Shown here in pieces: positions 55,850 to 62,693 of a stretch of DNA of 64,000 nucleotides. Origin of the DNA: DATFRY01 sp035489015 (GTDB lineage: Bacteria; Myxococcota_A; Polyangia; Haliangiales; Haliangiaceae); assembly GCA_035489015.1 (NCBI GenBank), contig DATHKR010000283.1:1-64000 (forward strand), written 5' to 3'. The stretch's first letter is position 1. Each line of letters begins with the position of its first letter. The notes below the pieces were generated by a model. That model was not told the DNA's origin and made no database searches. It saw only the letters and a list, made by a program, of their open reading frames with translations. A program made the translations under genes and the position numbers.

Positions 55850-56060
55850 AAGCGGGCGGCCGGATACACACTTCAGCTGTGTCTGGCCACACCGATTCTG
55901 GGTGAGGTATGCGCCTGTACGACCTGAGCGGGCCGCAGCTGACAAAAAATCGCCCGTCAGGGGGACGCAGCCGTGGATTGCGCGCCGGCGGGGACGAGCC
56001 AGCTCACCACGCCGGCGCTCGAAGTTGACACTCGAGACGGCGTCGTGCCATGACCCGTGC

Positions 56061-56873
56061 GTGGATTCTGCCGCCGAAGCCCACGAGCGCGAGATCGCCG
56101 CGTTCCGGGCCGCGCGTGAAGCCAGGTACCGTTCCGGAGACGGCTGGCTGACGCTGATCGAGCGGATCGCCCTCGACCCGGGTGAGACCCGGACGCCGCT
56201 CGGCACCGTGACGGTGGCTACGGATGGCTCGGCCGCGCTCGAGGTCTCGCCAGGCCTGGCGGTGACGCGCGGCGGCGATCCCGTGGAAGGGACGCCAGTC
56301 GAGGGGACGCCAGTCGAGGGGCGTATCGACGTCTCCGAGGGCGCCGTGTTCGTCCTGGCCGGGCGCCGGCACGAGATCGTGAAGCGGAGCGGCGGGCGGC
56401 TGGCCATGCGCGTGCGGGATCCGGAGTCGCCGGCCCGGCGCCGCTTCGCCGGCATCCCGGTCTATCCGGTCGACCGCGCCTACCGCGTGGCGGCCGACTT
56501 CGATCGGCTGCCCGCGCCCGAGGACACCACCGTCGAGATGAGCGACGGCGAGGAGGACCTCGCCCACCTGGCCGGCGAGGCGCGCTTCGCTCTGCCGGTC
56601 GCAGCCGGGACCCAGCGCCTGCAGATCTTCATCGAGGAGTCGACCGGGCGGCTGTACGTCCCGTTCGGCGACCGCACCAACCGGCACGAGACCTACGGCG
56701 GTGGCCGCTTCCTCTACGGCAAGGAGGAGAGCGGCACCCTGGTGCTCGACTTCAACCGCGCATGCAATCCGCCATGCGCGTTCAACCCGCTGGTCACCTG
56801 TCCATTGCCGCCGCCTGCGAACCGGCTCGACGTGTCGGTCCGCGCCGGTGAGCGCCTACCGAGAGGAAGCTGA
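56061..56873 (+). CDS. DUF1684 family protein
   Basis: 270 residues from an inferred GTG at 56061. The family end-motif is clear: FGDRTNRHETYGGGRFLY, LDFNRACNPPCAFNP and CPLPPPANRLDVSVRAGE. DUF1684 proteins are of unknown function; some carry signal peptides, but none is evident here. Two in-frame nine-codon repeats, EGTPVEG, lie near residue 75-82. It overlaps the following lipoprotein gene by 1 base (TGATG), so the two are translated together. Confidence 0.85.
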   Translation: MDSAAEAHEREIAAFRAAREARYRSGDGWLTLIERIALDPGETRTPLGTVTVATDGSAALEVSPGLAVTRGGDPVEGTPVEGTPVEGRIDVSEGAVFVLAGRRHEIVKRSGGRLAMRVRDPESPARRRFAGIPVYPVDRAYRVAADFDRLPAPEDTTVEMSDGEEDLAHLAGEARFALPVAAGTQRLQIFIEESTGRLYVPFGDRTNRHETYGGGRFLYGKEESGTLVLDFNRACNPPCAFNPLVTCPLPPPANRLDVSVRAGERLPRGS

Positions 56874-57547
56874 TGACCCGTACTCCGATCCTTGTTTCCA
56901 CCCTGATCTCCTTCACTACCCTCTTCGCCTGTGGCGGCGGCAGCAAGCCGGCCGAGGAGCCGCAGCCGGCTCCGCAGGAAGCGCCGCCCGAGCCCGCCGC
57001 GGAGGAGCCGCCGGCCGAGGAGGCGCCCGCCGAGCCGGCGCCCGCGCCGGAGCCGCCCGCCCCGGAGCCGAAGACCCTCTCCGAGGACCTCGACGGCGAC
57101 GGCACCCCGGAGGAGATCTCGCTGACCGGCACCGAGCTCAGCATCGGCGAGGCGAAGGTGACGCTCTCGTCCGAGAAGCTGACCGCGGAGAAGGCGGCGA
57201 CGGTCGAGCTCAAGGTCATCGACATCAACAAGAAGGACAAGGCGCGCGAGCTCGTGATCGCCGATCCGGGCACCGGCACGGACGCCACCTGGTGGATCAT
57301 CTCGTACGACGGCAAGGCCAAGACCGCCAGCGAGCCGGTCGAGATCGCCGTCGGCACCGAGCCCGAGGTGAAGGGCAACGGAACCCTCACCATCTCCTCG
57401 TCCGACTGCGGCCAGACCATCTCCACCCCCTACAAGCTGAAGAAGGGCGCCCTCACCAAGGGCAAGGAGAAGAAGAAGGGCAAGCGCGACGAGACCAAGT
57501 GCGCCGGTGCCGCCCCCGCCGAAGGCGGCGGCAGCGCAGGCGGCTGA
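56873..57547 (+). CDS. Lipoprotein with Pro/Glu-rich linker, function unknown
   Basis: 224 residues. Signal peptide with a LFAC lipobox (Cys20), a long Pro/Ala/Glu linker (22-65), then a domain of about 130 residues beginning DLDGDGTPEEISLTGTELSI, which resembles an EF-hand/FG-GAP-like calcium-binding repeat start. A Lys-rich tail (KGKEKKKGKR) follows. Its start overlaps the DUF1684 stop, and a strong terminator lies 26 bases after its stop. It is probably a surface protein paired with the DUF1684 protein. Confidence 0.75.
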   Translation: MTRTPILVSTLISFTTLFACGGGSKPAEEPQPAPQEAPPEPAAEEPPAEEAPAEPAPAPEPPAPEPKTLSEDLDGDGTPEEISLTGTELSIGEAKVTLSSEKLTAEKAATVELKVIDINKKDKARELVIADPGTGTDATWWIISYDGKAKTASEPVEIAVGTEPEVKGNGTLTISSSDCGQTISTPYKLKKGALTKGKEKKKGKRDETKCAGAAPAEGGGSAGG

Positions 57548-57877
57548 TCACCCGCCAGCCTCTCGAGAAAACCACCCGGTGCCGCCAACCCGCGGCACCG
57601 GGTTTTTTCATGCCCGAGCCCCACGCACGCCGCGACGCACGGCACGACGCGGACGGAGGGCGCGGCTCGCTTTCAGCGTCAGCAGAAATCGACGTCGTTC
57701 CACCCGGGGTCGCGCGAATCGTGCGACCGCCCGGGCATCGGCCCCGGACAGCGCGGCGACCACGGCGAAGCGCTGGCTGAGGGGCAGGGCGACTGCTCCT
57801 CGAGGCCCACGCGAAGGCCGCCGAGTAGACCGGCTCGCGCGCCGCCAGCGACACCCGCTCGGCAGCGCTCCCGGATT
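57548..57877. other. Intergenic region with terminator; otherwise no gene seen
   Basis: Beyond the terminator at 57574-57608 I see only GC-rich sequence without a credible start codon, ribosome site or domain. Open frames exist on both strands but their translations are Arg/Pro-rich, like those of the antisense frames elsewhere. Confidence 0.5.
57574..57608 (+). terminator. Intrinsic terminator
   Basis: ACCCGGTGCCG (57574-57584) and CGGCACCGGGT (57593-57603) form an 11-base perfect stem with an 8-base loop, followed directly by a run of six T (57603-57608). It lies 26 bases after the DUF1684-partner lipoprotein stop. This is the clearest rho-independent terminator in the window. Confidence 0.88.
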
Positions 57878-58270
57878 CTACCGGCGGGTCAGCTGCGTGA
57901 CCTGGATGATGTTGCCGCAGGTGTCGTTCAGCATGGCGATCTTCGACCCGGTCACGTCGGTTGGCGGCATGGTGAACTCGGCGCCGCGCGCCTTCATTCG
58001 ATCGTGATCGGCCTGCACGTCGTCGGAGATGAAGTTGGCCGCGGGCTGGCCCTGCTGGAAGATCGCCTGCTGGTAGGCCTTGGCCGCCGGGTTGTCGTTG
58101 AGGGCCAGCTGCAGCTCGGTGCCGTCCGGGTCCTCTGGCGAGGCGACCGTGAGCCAGCGATACGGCCCCCGGCTGAAGTCGGCCTTCTTCACGAAGCCCA
58201 GCACTTCAGTATAGAAGCGCAGGGCCTTCTCATGGTCGTCGACGTGCACGCTGGTCAGTTTGATCTTCAT
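57878..58270 (-). CDS. VOC family protein (glyoxalase-like)
   Basis: 130 residues, cytoplasmic, from ATG at 58268-58270 with GGAGG before it. Typical VOC pattern: KLTSVHVDDHEKALRFYTEV, RWLTVASPEDPDGTELQLAL, then ANFISDDVQADHDRMKARG and a terminal DTCGNIIQVTQL. Substrate unknown; possible roles are detoxification or antibiotic binding. The gene lies 35 bases downstream of the UvrA2-type gene on the same strand and may be co-expressed with it. Confidence 0.88.
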   Translation of the reverse strand: MKIKLTSVHVDDHEKALRFYTEVLGFVKKADFSRGPYRWLTVASPEDPDGTELQLALNDNPAAKAYQQAIFQQGQPAANFISDDVQADHDRMKARGAEFTMPPTDVTGSKIAMLNDTCGNIIQVTQLTRR

Positions 58271-58305
58271 CGGTTTCCTCCGGTTGTCACATTCTTCGGT
58301 CGGGT

Positions 58306-60561
58306 TCATCCCAGTCGCGCAGCGAGGTGCTTCCCCGTCAGCGACTTGCTCGCCTCGAGCAGCTCTCGCGGCGCTCCCTCGAACACGACCTTGCCACCGT
58401 CGGCGCCTGCGCCCGGCCCCATGTCGATGATCCAGTCGGCGCGCGCGATGACATCCAGGTTGTGCTCGATCACGATCAACGTGGTTCCATTGTCGACCAT
58501 CGCATCGAGGAGGGCGAGCAGGTTGGCCACGTCGGCCATGTGCAGTCCGGTCGTTGGCTCGTCGAGAACCACGATCGGCGACGGCTTCTCGAGCTCAGCC
58601 GCCAGCTTCAAGCGCTGACGTTCGCCGCCCGACAGCGTGTTGAGTCGTTGCCCGAGCGCGACGTAACCGAGCCCCACGTCCTTCAGCGCGTTCAGCGTCG
58701 CGAGGATCGGTTTCTCCGTGACGTAAGACAGCGCGTCCGCGACGGAGAGGCTCAGCACCTCGTTGATGTTCTTCCCTCGAAGTGTCAGCGCGAGGACCGC
58801 ATCGGTGAAGCAGCGCCCCTCACAGGCTTCACAGCGAACCGCGACGGGATCGAGGTGTTGCAGGTCCGTGTAGATGACACCCAGACCACCGCATGCGGGG
58901 CATGCCCCCCTGGAGTTCGCGCTGAAGAGCGCTGGCTGGACCTTGTTGGCCGTCGCAAACGCCTTCCGGATCGCGTCCGCCATTCCCGAGTAGGTGGCGA
59001 GGTTCGACCGCCGCGAGCCCGCCGCCAGCGACGGATCGACGAAGACGGCGTCCGGGTGATGCCGGGGGAGACTGCCGCGAATCAGCGAGCTCTTTCCGCT
59101 GCCGGCGACGCCGGTGACGGCGGTGAGAACGCCTCCGGGGATCTTCACGGTGACGTCGTGGAGATTGTTGAGCGTCGCGTCCTCGACGAGAAGATGCCCT
59201 TTCCCTGCGCGCGGCCTCTCCTTCAGCGCCTGGTGCCTCGACAGGTGCTTTCCCGTCAGCGTGCCGCTCTTCTCGAGCTCCTTGAACGGACCCTCGAAGA
59301 CGACCGTTCCCCCGGCACTTCCGGCGCCTGGCCCCATGTCGACGATGTGGTCGGCAATCGCCATCACCTGAGGCTCGTGCTCCACGACCAGAACCGTGTT
59401 TCCGACATCCCGGAGCCTGGTGAGCGTCCTGTTGAGCCTCTGGATGTCGTGCGGGTGCAAGCCGATCGTCGGCTCGTCGAAGATGTAGAGCGTCTCGGTC
59501 AGGCTCGACGACAGATGGCGCACCATCTTGACCCGCTGCGACTCTCCGCCGGACAGCGTCGCGGTCTCGCGGCTCAAGCTGAGATAGCCGAGCCCGATCT
59601 CGACGAGATGATCGAGCCTCTCCGACACGCGAGCCAGCAGCGGAGCGACAGCCGGCGCGCGAAGCGAACGAATGAGCCCGGCGAGCTCGCTCACCTGCAT
59701 CGCCGACCACTCTGCGATGTTCTTGCCGCCGACACGGCAGGCGCGCGCGACCTCCGACAGGCGTGTTCCTCCGCACGAGGCGCACGGTCCGGGGGTCACG
59801 ATCCGCTCGAACGCCGGCCGAAGATGCGGCGCCATCTGCTTCGCGTCCTTGCTCAGGTAGAGGCGCTTGAATTTCGGAATGAGGCCTTCATAGGGCGGCT
59901 TCATCTTCGGGTCTTCGAGGTGAAGGAACTTGTTCCACTCCTCCTTCGTGTACTTCTTGAGCGGCTTCTCCACGTCGAAGAATCCCGACTTGCGAAAGGT
60001 GAGCCAGTTGTAGCCACCCACGTAGAAGCCTGGAAAGAGGATCGCGCCTCCCTCGAGGGACTTGCTCCTGTCGAGCAGCGCATCGACGTCGATCCGGGAG
60101 CCGCGACCGAGCCCCTCGCACTCGGGACACATCCCGGTGGGGTCGTTGAACGAGAGCGCGAGAGCGTGCGGAACCGCGGGCTTCCCGAGCCGGGAGAACA
60201 GGACGCGCAGCAGCGTGTAGATGTCGGTCGCCGTTCCCAGGGTCGAGCGCGGATTGCCGCCGATGCGCTGCTGATCGACGATGATTGCCGTCGACAGATT
60301 TGCCAGAGCGTCGACGTCAGGCTGACCGTAGCGCGGCAGAAAATTCTGCACGAACGTCGAGAACGTCTCGTTGAGCAGACGCTGGGATTCCGCGGCGATC
60401 GTGTCGAACACGAGCGACGATTTCCCCGAGCCCGAGACGCCGGTGAAGACGGTGATTCTCCGTCGAGGAATGTCGACGGAGATGTTCTTGAGGTTGTTCT
60501 CGCGGGCGCCCCGGACCTGGATGGTGCCGAGGCGATCGGATCCGGACGATGAGGGGGACAT
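58306..60561 (-). CDS. Short UvrA2-type excinuclease ABC subunit A homologue
   Basis: 751 residues, versus about 940 in UvrA1. Two ATP-binding cassettes are complete: Walker A GVSGSGKSS and GVAGSGKSS, signatures LSGGESQRVKM and LSGGERQRLKL, Walker B IFDEPTIGLH and VLDEPTTGLH. Zinc-binding CxxC pairs are present (CPEC/CASC and CPAC/CEAC). It is shorter in the first cassette, where UvrA1 carries its UvrB-binding insert. Such UvrA2/DrrC-type proteins are associated with resistance to DNA-binding antibiotics and DNA-damage tolerance. Its codon use looks less GC-extreme than its neighbours (more CTC/AAG/ATC and AT-rich codons), hinting at horizontal origin. Confidence 0.9.
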   Translation of the reverse strand: MSPSSSGSDRLGTIQVRGARENNLKNISVDIPRRRITVFTGVSGSGKSSLVFDTIAAESQRLLNETFSTFVQNFLPRYGQPDVDALANLSTAIIVDQQRIGGNPRSTLGTATDIYTLLRVLFSRLGKPAVPHALALSFNDPTGMCPECEGLGRGSRIDVDALLDRSKSLEGGAILFPGFYVGGYNWLTFRKSGFFDVEKPLKKYTKEEWNKFLHLEDPKMKPPYEGLIPKFKRLYLSKDAKQMAPHLRPAFERIVTPGPCASCGGTRLSEVARACRVGGKNIAEWSAMQVSELAGLIRSLRAPAVAPLLARVSERLDHLVEIGLGYLSLSRETATLSGGESQRVKMVRHLSSSLTETLYIFDEPTIGLHPHDIQRLNRTLTRLRDVGNTVLVVEHEPQVMAIADHIVDMGPGAGSAGGTVVFEGPFKELEKSGTLTGKHLSRHQALKERPRAGKGHLLVEDATLNNLHDVTVKIPGGVLTAVTGVAGSGKSSLIRGSLPRHHPDAVFVDPSLAAGSRRSNLATYSGMADAIRKAFATANKVQPALFSANSRGACPACGGLGVIYTDLQHLDPVAVRCEACEGRCFTDAVLALTLRGKNINEVLSLSVADALSYVTEKPILATLNALKDVGLGYVALGQRLNTLSGGERQRLKLAAELEKPSPIVVLDEPTTGLHMADVANLLALLDAMVDNGTTLIVIEHNLDVIARADWIIDMGPGAGADGGKVVFEGAPRELLEASKSLTGKHLAARLG

Positions 60562-60588
60562 GGTGCTCCGGTGACCAGAAACGCGAAC

Positions 60589-60978
60589 TCAGCCCGGCAG
60601 CCTGCGCGAGTCCGGGCGCAGCGCCCACGACGTCAGCGCCAGCGCGAGGCCGGCGAGCGGCGCGAAGATGTGGCCGGCGTTGCTGAGGGCGTCGCTGTCG
60701 CGGACGACGGCCCAGGCGAAGGCGGCGCCGGTGAGGTCGAAGACGATGCCCGCATAGGCCCACTCCTTCAGGCGCGGGAATCTCGGCGCCAGCACCGCCA
60801 GCGCACCGAGGATCTTCCAGATGCCGAGGAGCGTGACGAAGTGCAGCGGGTAGCCGAGGCGCACGAAGCCGTCGACGTTCGCTGGCACGTGGAGGACCTG
60901 GGCCACGCCGCCCGAGACCATGCCCAGCGCGACCAGGCCGGTGGTCACCCAGTAGGGCACGAGCCTCGATCGGCTCAC
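60589..60978 (-). CDS. DoxX-like small membrane protein
   Basis: 129 residues, GTG start. Four membrane helices (PYWVTTGLVALGMVSGGVAQ, HFVTLLGIWKILGALAVL, EWAYAGIVFDLTGAAFAWA, AGHIFAPLAGLALAL) match the DoxX-like family of unknown function, frequent in ArsR-SRPBCC operons. Start and upstream stop overlap in GTGA, so it is translated with the SRPBCC gene. Last gene of a coupled trio. Confidence 0.88.
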   Translation of the reverse strand: MSRSRLVPYWVTTGLVALGMVSGGVAQVLHVPANVDGFVRLGYPLHFVTLLGIWKILGALAVLAPRFPRLKEWAYAGIVFDLTGAAFAWAVVRDSDALSNAGHIFAPLAGLALALTSWALRPDSRRLPG

Positions 60979-61415
60979 GGGATCCTCGCGAGCAGGTCGA
61001 CGAGCTTCTCGCGCATCATCTTCCAGCCGTAGCGCGCGCCACCGACGTTCTTCTTCTGGTCCGGCTTGAAGCCCGATTGCACGAGGGACAGGCGGGTGCC
61101 CGACGCGGTGGGCGTGAGGGTGAAGGTCACGACCGTGTCGATGTCGCCGACGACCCACGTGTACTTGAGCACCCTGTGCTCTTCGATCTCGACGAACCGG
61201 CACTTCACGGCGCCGTCCCAGCCGGGCTGCGGCCGGGCATTGAACGTGAACGCGACCCCCAGCTCGAGCTCGAGATCGACGACCGGCAGGAGCCACTCCG
61301 CGAGCAGCACGGGGTCGGTGAGCGCGCGCCACACCTTCTCCGGCACATGATGCAGATCGAGCTCGAACGAGATGGATTCGCCCGGCGATTGGGCGGTCTG
61401 GTCGGCGGGGCTCAT
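60975..61415 (-). CDS. SRPBCC/AHSA1 (ATPase-activator-homologue) domain protein
   Basis: 146 residues. It is an SRPBCC fold with LHHVPEKVWRALTDPVLLAEWL, AVKCRFVEIEEHRVLKYTW, and the C-terminal helix GARYGWKMMREKLVDLL. Such proteins bind hydrophobic ligands and are almost always found next to an ArsR-type regulator. Its start overlaps the regulator stop in ATGA and its end overlaps the DoxX start in GTGA. Confidence 0.9.
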   Translation of the reverse strand: MSPADQTAQSPGESISFELDLHHVPEKVWRALTDPVLLAEWLLPVVDLELELGVAFTFNARPQPGWDGAVKCRFVEIEEHRVLKYTWVVGDIDTVVTFTLTPTASGTRLSLVQSGFKPDQKKNVGGARYGWKMMREKLVDLLARIP

Positions 61416-61741
61416 TTGTCCATCTTCTCCAGCAGTCGTTCGAGGCGATCGACGTGCTCCGTCCAGAAGGCGCGGTAGTGCGCGATCCAGTCGATGAGCG
61501 GCTTCATCCCGCGCGGCTCCACCCGGTAATAGACAAAGCGCCCCTCGCGCCGGCCGTTCACCAGGCCGGCGTCCTTCAAGGTGGCGAGGTGCTGCGAGAC
61601 GGCCGGCTGCGAGATGTCGAAGCGGGCCGTGAGGTCCTTGACCGCCGCCTCGCCGCGCGTGAGCGACTCGAAGATCGCCCGGCGGCTGGGGTCCGCCAGC
61701 GCCTGGAAGATCTTGTCCTCGGCCACGACCGCGCTCCGCAT
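61412..61741 (-). CDS. ArsR-family transcriptional repressor
   Basis: 109 residues. Winged helix-turn-helix of the ArsR/SdpR-like kind: KIFQALADPSRRAIFESLTR, then the recognition helix ISQPAVSQHLATLKDAGLV, and wing RREGRFVYYRV. It has no Cys-based metal site, so it does not sense metals; it is the type linked to SRPBCC proteins. ATG at 61739-61741 is preferred over the in-frame GTG at 61757-61759 because that codon sits inside the operator palindrome and the candidate promoter. It heads a coupled trio with the SRPBCC and DoxX-like genes. Confidence 0.9.
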   Translation of the reverse strand: MRSAVVAEDKIFQALADPSRRAIFESLTRGEAAVKDLTARFDISQPAVSQHLATLKDAGLVNGRREGRFVYYRVEPRGMKPLIDWIAHYRAFWTEHVDRLERLLEKMDK

Positions 61742-61747
61742 GCCTAA

Positions 61748-61776
61748 CGAATAAGCCACGGCTTATTGATTGTCAA
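61748..61776 (-). promoter_or_regulatory. Promoter of the ArsR-SRPBCC-DoxX operon
   Basis: Read on the minus strand, TTGACA (61776-61771) is followed after 17 bases by TATTCG (61753-61748). The -35 is perfect and the -10 matches three of six. The expected start of transcription lies near the ATG at 61741, so the mRNA may be leaderless. The palindrome at 61750-61767 sits between the two boxes. Confidence 0.6.
61750..61767. promoter_or_regulatory. Operator palindrome of the ArsR-type repressor
   Basis: AATAAGCCACGGCTTATT is a perfect 8+8 inverted repeat with a 2-base centre. It lies between the -35 and -10 boxes of the ArsR operon, exactly where a repressor would block polymerase. Similar TAAGC/GCTTA operators are known for ArsR/SdpR relatives, as I recall. 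Autoregulation is the natural inference. Confidence 0.65.
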
Positions 61777-62052
61777 GCGCGAGGCTCGGCGGCGCCGGTC
61801 GCGCTCGTGGACCGATCCGTTCTCTTGGCGGCTCACTTCGAGCGGAGCTGGCTGCTTCGCAATCGGCTGGCGGCGCGGGGGCTCGATCGACACCGCGGAG
61901 CTGCCGGCGGGGTCGGCCCTGACCGGCCGTGGCGGGATCGGCCGGCTCGATCGGCGGCGGATCGGGTGGATCCGGAGTGAAGGCTGGACGGGTAGATAGC
62001 GGCGAAAAAAAGAGGAATTTCAGGCGGCTGAGGTGGGGATGGGCGGCGTAGT

Positions 62053-62069
62053 CTAAACAAATGTTCAGT
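62053..62069 (+). promoter_or_regulatory. LexA (SOS) box, Myxococcus type
   Basis: CTAAACAAATGTTCAGT matches the Myxococcus LexA consensus I recall, CTRHAMRYBYGTTCAGS, in 14 of 17 positions; the GTTCAG half is perfect. It overlaps the imuA start codon (ATG at 62061), so a bound LexA would block imuA-imuB. ImuA/ImuB are SOS-induced in other bacteria, which agrees. Confidence 0.6.
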
Positions 62070-62693
62070 AGTGGCCGATTCGGGGTTCGGAGCAGGGGGG
62101 CGCCGATCGAGGTCGGCCGCCGGGGGGTGGATGAGCTGCTCGGGGGCGGTGTTCCCCGCGGGCAGGTGGTGGAGGTGTCGGGCTCGAGCTCCTCTGGAAA
62201 GGCCACGCTCGCGTTCGGGGTCTGTCTGCGGGCGCTGGAGGACGGGCACGCGGCGGCCTGGATCGACCTCGGCGGTGGGTTCTGGCCGGTGGCCGCGGCC
62301 GAGGCCGGGCTTCCGCTCGAGCGGCTCCTGGTGGTGAGGCTGCAGGGCGGGGCGGTGGCGGCGCTGCGCGCGGCGCACATTCTCCTGTCCAGCCCCGGCG
62401 CGGTGGCTGCGCTGGTGGTCGATCTTCCGGCCGGCGCCGCGGTGCGCGAGCGCGAGCTGGTTGCTCTGCAGCGGCTGGCCGAGCGCTCGTCGACCGCGCT
62501 CCTGTTTCTGACGTCGCGACCTCGCACGGCGCCCTCGCTCGGCGCGGCGGTCGCCCTGCGCCTTCACGCCGAGCGCCGCCCTGGCGGCCGGCTCCGCGTC
62601 GAGGTCCTTCGCAACAAGCAGGGCGCGTCCCAGCGCGCCGTCGAGGAGATCGCCGATGGACCGGATCGCCTGCGCGCTGGTCGCGCGCTATGA
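62061..62693 (+). CDS. imuA: ImuA-type RecA/SulA-like mutagenesis protein
   Basis: 210 residues. ImuA is a RecA-like partner of the ImuB/DnaE2 mutasome for translesion synthesis. The segment IEVGRRGVDELLGGGVPRGQ resembles the start of the RecA core, followed by VEVSGSSSSGKATLAFG (a Walker-A-like loop, SSSSGKAT) and RRPGGRLRVEVLRNKQG. The start is the ATG overlapping the LexA box; no better one exists downstream before the core. Its 3' end overlaps imuB by 38 bases. Confidence 0.85.
   Translation: MFSSGRFGVRSRGAPIEVGRRGVDELLGGGVPRGQVVEVSGSSSSGKATLAFGVCLRALEDGHAAAWIDLGGGFWPVAAAEAGLPLERLLVVRLQGGAVAALRAAHILLSSPGAVAALVVDLPAGAAVRERELVALQRLAERSSTALLFLTSRPRTAPSLGAAVALRLHAERRPGGRLRVEVLRNKQGASQRAVEEIADGPDRLRAGRAL

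Larger units (their letters stand above)
61742..62060. other. Intergenic region between the ArsR operon and imuA
   Basis: This 319-base region holds the divergent promoters. The left end contains the promoter and palindrome of the ArsR operon. The right end contains part of the LexA-type box that overlaps the imuA ATG. The centre is GC-rich with short repeats of GATCGG and CGGCTC, and no gene is evident. Confidence 0.5.

Noticed and set aside
55850..56060. Possible terminator or small gene after the beta-propeller gene
   Set aside because: An A-run (around 55945) is present, but no stable stem precedes it and no frame with a start and ribosome site was found.
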